This document shows positions 57,220 to 64,000 of a stretch of DNA of 64,000 nt, in pieces. A program made the translations under genes and the position numbers. The notes under the pieces were generated by a model. That model worked only from the letters and a program-made list of their open reading frames with translations, did not search any database and was not told where the DNA came from. Source of the DNA: Codonopsis lanceolata (taxonomy: Eukaryota; Streptophyta; Magnoliopsida; Asterales; Campanulaceae); the NCBI GenBank assembly GCA_013146195.2, contig CM028384.1, positions 70,531,990 to 70,595,989 on the forward strand. The letters run 5' to 3'. The stretch's first letter is position 1. Each line of letters starts with the position of its first letter.

Positions 57220-57882
57220 CGTGTACCTGCAAGAAATTTTATTAGCAAAATCACCTCACCTACTCCCTTACGTGTATCGCTCAATTAATGTCACTCCTCT
57301 CGTGTTTAACTACTCTCCCTCACTTTCATTTCCTCCAAGTTCTAAAAGAACTAAGCAATTAAATAGTGATTAACAAAAAACAAGTAAAACCAAGAAACTT
57401 AATCAATAAGAATCACATGTAGAGAAAAGAAAATTATGAGTAGAATTTCAAGGATGATTGGCTCAACGATTAGTTTGTAAAAGAAGATTTAATTTTAACT
57501 TTAGAATCTAGATGGGTTGTCCCAAAAGAATAATACAACAAAAAAAAGTTGTTTTTGGACTGCGTGAAGAGTAGCAGCAGGTTTTTTTTTTTTTTTGGTA
57601 TAGGCCGCAAGTTGTTTTCTCTCTTTTTTTTTGTTGAAACTTGTTGTAAACAATAACAAAAGCAAGTTTTTTTTTTCGGGTGTGAACAGTACCGTGAACA
57701 GTAGCTTCTTTTTTTTTTGATTTACAACCCTAGAAGTTTTAGGGTTTTGAAATAACAAAAAACAAGAAATCGAAAAAGAACAAATTAGGATTGAAGACCC
57801 TAATTCGAAATAGGAAGAGAAACAAACAGATAATCAAAATAAGAACAATTTAAAGTAAGATAGATTATGGAAACGAAACTTA
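57220..57882 (-). other. Element C leader
   Basis: No gene. It is AT-rich with several poly(T)/poly(A) runs (about 57580-57720), between the primer site and the first ORF. Confidence 0.6.
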
Positions 57883-57894
57883 GCTCTGATACCA
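57883..57894 (-). other. Element C primer binding site, initiator Met-tRNA type
   Basis: The minus strand reads TGGTATCAGAGC, two bases inside the LTR end at 57897. Confidence 0.9.
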
Positions 57895-57896
57895 AA

Positions 57897-58810
57897 TGCT
57901 ATGACACGAACTCGCGATGGAGCAATCAAAGAGCATGCAGCACGGCAAGCGAAGAACGTCAATGAATTGATGGATTGTGACACCTTGACCCAATGCTACG
58001 ATCCATTATTGAACGTGGTACTCCGCGATCCAATTACAAGACGAACACGAACCTTGGTATAAGGAAGAACGCCACAATAGGGATGAATATCCTATTGATA
58101 AGTTCGGGTTTCGATTACTTAGCCTCTCACCAAATAATCACAAGTTCAATGAAGAACAAGGAGGTTTTGAAAAACACTCAAAAACTATATTAATCAATAA
58201 TTAGAAAGTTGTCTACAAAACAATAAGCCACAACCCTTATTTATATTGGTTGTGAATCCTAAACCTAAAAGTAAAAGGAAAAGTCTAAGTAGAATCAACT
58301 TAGGAAACTACCTAAAATCCACTTAGGAAACTACTCAACTTACCTAATCTATGTCGGTAACAATTAGGTAAGTTAACTAATCTATTTAAGAACATAAATC
58401 CTCCAAAATAAGGAAAATATACAAATATCGTTTTTTGTAAAGACCTAATTTTCAAAGTTGCATTTTGGCCCCCCTAAAGTCTTCTTGTAGGCGTTAAAAG
58501 CTTCTAAAGTCATTGTATGACATTAACCAACATTTCTCGAGTCTTCAAGTCATCATCCATGAAATCTAAGTCTTCACAATGCATGTTTGAATTTGTAGAG
58601 TAGCCATTGTAATAGCCTAAATCTCCAATAAATCTACGAATTAAGTTTATATAAAACTCTTGAATCTTCCAATCATACTCTATGCATTTTAGAACCCTTG
58701 AACCTCGATCCATGCTTATATGAACCCTCGAACCTTGATCTACATGCTTCCAATGCCTGTCCCTTGCTTGTGACAATCTTGGTTCTTGGTTGGTGGTCAG
58801 AATCATATCA
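57897..58810 (-). repeat. 5' LTR of element C (right copy)
   Basis: On the minus strand it runs from TGATATGATTC to CATAGCA, next to the primer site. It is followed by the CATGG duplication. Confidence 0.9.
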
Positions 58811-58818
58811 CATGGGCT

Positions 58819-58976
58819 GTTCGGCTAGAGTGAGATGAACACCCTTAAGACTGTCCGACCAGAGTGAGATGAACGCCCTATTTAGTGTTCAGCCAGCTTG
58901 AGATGAACAACCTATGGCGTGTTCGACCAGCTTGAGATGAACATCATATTAAGTGTTCATCAAACCAGGTCCGAAC
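58819..58976 (-). repeat. Right 34-bp minisatellite of the MULE, inverse orientation
   Basis: Units start at 58819, 58853, 58887, 58921 and a diverged one at 58955. A further unit at about 53178-53210 is separated by element C. Units carry GTTCGNCCAG(A/C)(G/T)TGAGATGAAC, the reverse complement of the left array (33199-33372). Confidence 0.9.
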
Positions 58977-59454
58977 AGCGGGGTTTTTACAGTCCCCCTA
59001 AATCCAATTTTTTAAAAAAAAATTAAAGAAAATTCAACACAAATTCATGCATTTCATACACTTGATATTTAAAGTAGACCTAAAACTAGTATTTAAATGT
59101 AGAAGAGGATGAAAATTTATACCAACAGATGAAGACATTGTTGATCACTTTCTTCAAGTTTGTTGAACAAAATATTGATGATATTGTTGTTGTTGTTGTT
59201 GAGTAAGGGGGTGAGATGAGAGTAATGGGTTTGGTTTGTTTTTGAATTCCACATGAATTACGAGAGGAATGGAGTTCGCGCTGCTTCCTTGCTTACTTTC
59301 TTCAAACGGTAGTGTAGAGTGTTTGGGGGTGGGAGGGTAGGTATGTAATTAACCTGGTTGGTGGTAATTAATTAAGTTGGTTGGGGAAAAGGATACAATA
59401 GGTATTTAGCTGGGGTGTAGAGAATGAAGTGAAAAAGGAATGGGGTGTAAAGAG
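58977..59454. other. MULE right subterminal region
   Basis: No gene. GTT repeats lie near 59180-59205, and GGGGTGTAG/GGGGTGTAA motifs near 59415-59465 mirror the CACCCC motifs of the left end. Confidence 0.6.
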
Positions 59455-59500
59455 TAATGGGGTGTAGAGATAGGTTTTTGGGGTGTGAATATCCCCACCC
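59455..59500 (-). repeat. MULE right terminal inverted repeat
   Basis: This is the reverse complement of 32688-32733 with few mismatches. It is followed by the ATATGTTAA duplication. Confidence 0.9.
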
Positions 59501-59509
59501 ATATGTTAA

Positions 59510-59892
59510 ACCTAAAATTTTCAACTCTACTTCTTTAGACATCAATTTTTAAGACTAATTAAATTTTACCCCTCTTCTTTTTCTTCTACTTGTCTCTCGT
59601 GCTAACTACCATAAAATCCTTTCTTAAGAACAAGAACAAGGATGGATAGGTGGCTTTCCTTCCAAATGGATCTAAGATGACAATTGCAATCATGAAGACT
59701 TTCATCCCTAGAATGATATTGATTCAGCTTGATCACTGTAATTGCATCTTTTTTGCTTCAATCTTTTAACTTGCTATTTTACTCTTCACAATCCAAACAC
59801 ACCCCTCCCTTACCATCACTACCAAGCTTGTTGGTTGACGCCGACTTTGGAGAGAAGGTTTAGGACCTTTTTCTATGATACCGTGTAGAAAC
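59510..59892. other. Flank with copia leader remnant
   Basis: The left part continues the host-like flank seen at 32600-32687. Near 59876-59890 the minus strand reads CGGTATCATAGA, a decayed Met-tRNA primer site belonging to the copia LTR on its right. Confidence 0.4.
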
Positions 59893-60107
59893 ATATAATT
59901 ATTATGAATAATGTCATAGCCTTTTCATCAATGTTTTTTCATTGATGTTAATTACAAGGGTTACAAGTAAGGTTATAAAGTAATACACAAATACTAATTT
60001 ACCCTGATATAAATAGAGACCAATACAAACAGAAGTCCTTCATAGAAGGAATCAGAAAAGATAATTACGCATAAATACAAAAGATATATTAAACTCTAAT
60101 ACCTCAT
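59893..60107 (-). repeat. Short copia-type LTR (minus strand), about 215 bp
   Basis: On the minus strand it begins TGAGGTATTAGAG, has CTCTATTTATATCAG as a possible TATA region, and ends TTTCTACA directly before the decayed primer site. Size and ends fit short Ale/Retrofit-type copia LTRs. No partner LTR or coding region was found. Confidence 0.45.
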
Positions 60108-60124
60108 CCCTCCTGTCGTGAACT

Positions 60125-60283
60125 AGGGAGGGGGGAGATTATGAAGAAAATAAGGGAAGAAGGGAGGGAGTGTTAGGAAGGGACGAAAAAGGGAAGTGAA
60201 AAAAAGAGGAAGAATGGACTAAGGAGGAAGGGACGGGAATAGTGGAAGAAGGGAAAGAAAAAGAAAAAAGAGGAGGGAAAATA
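60125..60283. repeat. Polypurine tract, about 155 bp
   Basis: The plus strand is almost all A/G (runs such as GGGAAGAAGGGAGGGAG) with a few interruptions. It lies just left of the TIR element at 60294. Confidence 0.85.
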
Positions 60284-60803
60284 AATAATAAATGGTTAAT
60301 TACACCAATAGTCCCCGAACTTGTCGACTTTCTAGCGTCAGTCCCTGATTGGAAAAATGAAAAGTTGGGTCCAAATTAGGATTTTGTCGTACGTTAGAGG
60401 TCCCTCCGTTGGATGTCGTTAGCTTTTCTACTGTTAAGTGGGCATGTGTTCTTCGCATGAGTTTTTCTAAGGGCAACTAAGTCATTTCCATAGAAGATCT
60501 TTTTTTTTTCCTTCATCTTCGACCTTATCTCACCGTAACCCTTCAACTACCTCCACCACTACCATTAAAACTAATCAACTTGCTTACACATAAGGATCAT
60601 GTCCAAAAATTTGCAATTAATCACTTCAAAATTAAAAATCAAAGATTGCGTACCCCACCACACTAATTTTCAATAACCAGGAGTAGCATGGAGATGATGA
60701 TGAACCCCTTCTTGTTTCCAGGAACCCATCTCCATTTCCACATTAATTAATTCCCTCCCCCACCCCCATCCAATTGTGTTTAAATTCTAACCAATTTTTG
60801 ATT

Positions 60804-61933
60804 GGGTCGCACTATATAGACCCCCTTCCTCCAAGTTGACCCCCCATTTTCTTTTTTTATTAATGACAAAAATACCTTTAATCGTAAAGACTATTATACC
60901 CTTACAGATGATAAGTAGACCACCGTCCTCTTTTTTAAAAACAAAAAACCTCTAACTAAACCCCCCAACCCAAAAGAAATATACCCCCTTCTTCCCAACT
61001 CATTTTTCATCTCCTTCTTCTTCTTCCCAAAACACCTTCCTCCCAACTCATTCTTCTTCAAACCTTTCTTCTTCCTCCAACAAATATACCTCCTTATTTA
61101 CAACTTATCTTCTTCTCCTTCATCTTCCTTTTTTTTTTGTTCTCAATACCTTCTTTTCTTCTAAAAAACCTTCAACTTAAAAAAAAAAAAACCATAGGTA
61201 TTCAACATTGGGTGTGAAGAAATCAAGCATGGATGAAAAAAAGAAGAAGCTAATATGAGTATTGTGATAAGCATTTACAACCTTTTATTTTTGCTTAAAA
61301 TTGTTTAAAAAATCATATTTTTTTTCTTGAAAAAAGAGGTCTTCATCGTGTAAGGTTCGGACATGGGTCACCGAATAAATTGCAAATGTTCGGTTGGCTC
61401 CAACCGAACATTGCTAAATTAACGTTCGGTGTATGCCGTAGAACAAAAGTTGCCTTTTTAGCTGAATTTCATGGCTGGCGCTCAGGTTCGAACATATGTA
61501 ATATGTTCAACTATGGGAGTCTTTCAATTGACCGGGGCCGAACATTGTGCCCTAGTTATGTGCTTCAGGTCCGATTTATTTCCCAAAATTAAACAAAAAC
61601 CACATCATTTTTTCAAAAAAATTGCTCCTAAAACTACTCACAATCAACAAAAAACATAATCCTAGGATGTGGTTTTTTTTGTTGGGTTTAATGTGCGTAA
61701 GAGTGGGGGTAGTTCATTGGTTTTGGTGGGGGTGGGGGTATAGAGGGGGGTTTGCGTAGATAGGGTGGGTTAGGGAGGGGATTTGTGTAACAATATAGTT
61801 TGAAAATTTTAAAGGGCAAAATAGGTAATCTAGGGGGTACAGAGAGTGTTTTGGAGTATTTTTAAATTGGGTAGGGGTATATTTATATGAGGGTCAACTT
61901 GGAGGAAAGGGGGGGGGCTATATAGCGTGACCC
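60804..61933. mobile_element. Nested small TIR element with GTTCGG repeats, 1.13 kb
   Basis: Inverted ends match (GGGTC...CTATATAG, then TTCCTCCAAGTTGACCC; about 60804-60845 and 61893-61933). An exact 9-bp duplication TTTTTGATT flanks it (60795-60803 and 61934-61942). Inside, GTTCGG motifs recur at about 33-36 bp (61355, 61388, 61424). One of them forms a palindrome with 11-bp arms TGTTCGGTTGG (61387-61410). A related 34-bp GTTCG-bearing repeat marks the large MULE, so the two may be distant relatives. No protein gene is supported. Confidence 0.75.
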
Positions 61934-62574
61934 TTTTTGATTTTGAAATTGGAATTCCCTAATGAATTTAACTTTCTATTAATTCAATCATCATTACGTT
62001 TCTTTATTTTTCTTAATTCTCTCTCCCCAATCCCTAACTCTTCACCTTCACTTGCATACCTTTACTACAACCTCCATAGTTGCCGCTACAATAGAAGCAT
62101 TGATCAATCTACGATCTATTGAAGAGATCTATCAAATCAGAGTTGATCGATTCTTAAATAACAAATCAGTATGCCATGCATCAAACAACTCATAATAAAA
62201 ACTGAGAAAATAATTATAGAATACTTCATAGTTCCAGAGTAAGAGCAGACCTGAAAGTTTATATTAGCATCGACAAGGAAGCATCTGAAAAAAATTCCCA
62301 ATTGAAACAAATGGCAGAGAGAGTGAGAGAGTTCCAACTTTGATATGAAGTTGTTGTTGATGGCGAGCTTCCCTCTTTACTTGCCTAGAATGATGCCGTC
62401 GAGGATTACTACAAATTTGTCGCCATTATTAAGGGATTCATTGGGGATTGATGGGCTTGTGGTTTGGGGTTGGGATTACGACTAGCGGTGGAGGTGGAAA
62501 AAGAAAGGCGAAGCAGTGGAATTCCTTCATCTGGGCCTCATTTGGGGCAGCTTTTTGAAAACGTTGCTTATTCA

Positions 62575-62815
62575 AAACACAATTTTATTTCTTGTAAACA
62601 CGTTTGAGAAATAGTAAACATGTTTGAGAAACTATTTCAAAACGCTATTTTCATAAACAAAGTAGTTGTAAATGTAACATATTTTTAAAATGCTTCATAT
62701 TGGAGAATTTTGAAACGCTCTAAATTGGAACGTTTTGAAACGCTGCACATTTTTAAAACGCTACGCTTTAAAACGTTGTATTTTTTACCAGCATTTTGAT
62801 CAAAACGTTCTACTA
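62575..62815. repeat. AAACG-rich degenerate repeat region
   Basis: Many copies of AAAACG(C/T)T and TTTGAAACGC occur within the TIR element interior, irregularly spaced. No coding frame. Confidence 0.4.
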
Positions 62816-63328
62816 AACAAGCACTTGGTTCTAGTGTGCATTATGATGTTTTGACTTTTGAGCTAACTTGCAAATGGGTACGGTTGTAGACTTTCGATGA
62901 AGGTGGAGGTGTGTGTTTTTAGAGGTTGAAGATGAAGGGAAAAAACATTTCTTATCGAAATGTCTAATTTGCCCTTAAGAAAACTCACGTGGTGTGCACA
63001 TGCCCACTTAATGGCAGCAAAGCTAACGACATCCAACGGAGGGGAGGGACTTTTAGCAAACAATAAAACCATGTTGGACCCAACTTTCCATTTTTCCAAA
63101 TCAGGGAGTAGCCCTAGAAGGTCGACAAGTACAGGGACCACTGGTGTAATAAACCCAATAATAAATTAAGCTGAGTTTGATTTGACAAATTTACCCCCAC
63201 AAGTCGAAAAGAATGGAGGGCAAATTGGGGTGCCTCTAAAAACCATGCTCCCTCCCTTAACTACAATAAGGGTTTGAGGTGCATGAGTGAAACTCTTCTC
63301 AGGCCGCCTCGCCATCTTTCAAATAAAA

Positions 63329-63614
63329 ATGGAAGTTCCGACTCAGCAACAAAGTAAAGCTCCGCCGCCGAGGACGCCGCAATTGATGTCAGTGAATTAC
63401 AAAGGAAAATTGCTAGTAACAATTGTAGTGACATTAAAGTGGGTGCTGGGGATCCAGATGAAACCGAGTATTCCAGCTCCTTTGCTGACACTTGTTCCAG
63501 AAACGAAAATTCTTCTGCACCAGCCAGTGATGCTGAAGTTGAGTCAAAATTCTATGGTGAAAATGAGGGTTTTGCCTCTGCATTTGATGGGTTTAGTGAC
63601 GCCTTCCCCATTAG
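63329..63614 (+). CDS. First exon of a conserved plant gene of unknown function (partial, frame disrupted)
   Basis: The frame 63358-63614 reads SSAAEDAAIDVSELQRKIASNN, then DPDETEYSSSFADT, SDAEVESKFYG and AFDGFSDAFPIR. This pattern recalls plant nuclear proteins of unknown function that begin with an acidic, Ser-rich exon containing DPDxTEYSSSFxDT. The exon ends with a consensus donor (AG|GTGTCT at 63614/63615). The nearest plausible ATG (63329, MEVPTQQQSKAPPP) is in a different frame and would join only across a 1-nt shift near the GCC repeats at about 63362-63371. So the copy is frameshifted, or the sequence has an indel error, or the true start is elsewhere. It is the only likely host gene in the window. 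Confidence 0.5.
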
Positions 63615-64000
63615 GTGTCTTCTCTTTTTCTAATTTTGTTTTTTCATGCAAAATTCTGTTTTGATGATTTATTGTTTCTGTGGAATGCAGCTTCTGGGTG
63701 AATTTCTAAATCAATAATTCACCTCTAATATGTTTAATTTTCATGCTAGTATGCTCCATGATTTGACTTGTAAAGCTGAAAACTATGCTTGAAATCTAAT
63801 ACCATGATTCTGAGTGTTCTCAATTCTTCTAATTTCTTGCTAACCTTAGAGAATTTATTTAGCTATTGTTTTCCACCATTAATTACTCATTTTGGTGTTA
63901 ATTGTTGATGATGATTAGATTGTCTACTGGGTGTTGTACAGGAACATAACTTCTCTAACTGATTTTCAATTTCTGATTCCAACAACCCCCTTGTGCCAGT
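63615..64000 (+). other. Intron of the right-edge gene
   Basis: This follows the donor at 63615. It is T-rich and AT-rich with no exon seen before the window ends. Confidence 0.45.

Larger units (their letters stand above)
53211..58810 (-). mobile_element. LTR retroelement C (Ty3-like, no visible RT), minus strand
   Basis: Direct repeats of about 0.9 kb (53211-54142 and 57897-58810) have TG...CA ends and an exact 5-bp duplication CATGG (53206-53210 and 58811-58815). On the minus strand come a Met-tRNA primer site, a leader, a gag/protease-like ORF, then two ORFs with no RT, RNase H or integrase motif, and a polypurine tract (GGGAGAGGGAA) next to the 3' LTR. At 5.6 kb it is too short to be a decayed full Ty3 element with extra genes. 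It probably moves with enzymes supplied in trans. Confidence 0.9.
32688..59500 (+). mobile_element. MULE DNA transposon with transposase and OTU-like domain, split by two later LTR elements
   Basis: Inverted termini match (32688-32733 against 59500-59455), sharing GGTGGGGATATTCA, then CACCCC or TACCCC. A 9-bp direct repeat, ATATGTTAA, lies immediately outside (32679-32687 and 59501-59509), the usual MULE duplication size. Removing Athila B (36418-52655) and element C (53211-58810), each with one target copy, leaves about 5 kb. That remainder holds a FAR1-like DNA-binding domain, MULE transposase, SWIM finger, OTU-like protease domain and a small minus-strand ORF. 34-bp minisatellites lie inside both ends in inverted orientation. 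Confidence 0.9.
60294..63156. mobile_element. Non-autonomous TIR transposon (MULE-like), 2.86 kb
   Basis: Long inverted termini (about 240 bp; 60294-60540 against 63156-62920) share TTACACCA(A/G)T(A/G)GTCCC, TCCGTTGGATGTCGTTAGC and AAGTGGGCATGTG. A 10-bp direct repeat, AATAATAAAT, lies outside (60284-60293 and 63157-63166). It is AT-rich, so slightly weaker evidence. No transposase is seen. The interior holds another TIR element (60804-61933) and unannotated sequence that could be captured. Short frames there are not convincing genes. Confidence 0.75.

Noticed and set aside
61380..61659. Short ORFs in the small TIR element
   Set aside because: They run across the GTTCGG repeats and palindrome, with no protein-like character.

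Overview
The window reads as nuclear DNA of a flowering plant, probably a eudicot. It is AT-rich and almost entirely transposable elements of plant-specific lineages: Athila and Tat/Ogre/Retand Ty3 elements, Ty1/copia LTRs, plant LINEs of the RVT/zf-RVT/RNase H type, and a FAR1/MULE transposon. One host-gene exon lies at the right edge. The species cannot be determined from what is visible.

Layout, left to right. 1-291: end of a copia-type LTR, joined to a decayed Athila-type element (292-4544). 4545-7371: a probable copia (SIRE-like) 3' part with a proline-rich ORF and an LTR. 7372-32242: a minus-strand Tat-lineage Ty3 element. Its 3' half (7372-15604) holds integrase, two RNase H domains, RT and a G-patch region, plus an extra ORF on the opposite (plus) strand. 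Its 5' half (24177-32242) holds gag, leader and LTR. Between the halves sits Athila element A (15605-24176), and a LINE (26967-31309) sits inside the Tat LTR.

32688-59500 is one MULE transposon with a transposase plus an OTU-protease-like domain. It has inverted termini, a 9-bp target duplication and 34-bp minisatellites at both ends. It has been split by Athila element B (36418-52655, TSD GTAGT, itself carrying a second LINE) and by an LTR element C that shows no RT (53211-58810, TSD CATGG). 59893-63156 holds a copia LTR fragment, a polypurine tract and two nested TIR elements. 63329-63614 looks like the first exon of a conserved plant gene.

Most retroelement coding regions are broken. The clearest exceptions are the env-like accessory ORF of Athila B (44577-45671) and two unrecognised ORFs of element C.

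The most unusual signal is regulatory. Both the Athila and the Tat elements carry arrays of short GC-core palindromes, about 23-25 bp apart centre to centre, just upstream of TATA boxes. They occur in the LTR promoter and again in an internal promoter ahead of the accessory ORF (env-like in Athila, antisense in Tat). In an older Athila relative the palindrome arms have changed sequence, while the GC core and the 25-bp spacing are kept. This suggests a shared cis-regulatory module that drives accessory genes separately from the genomic transcript.
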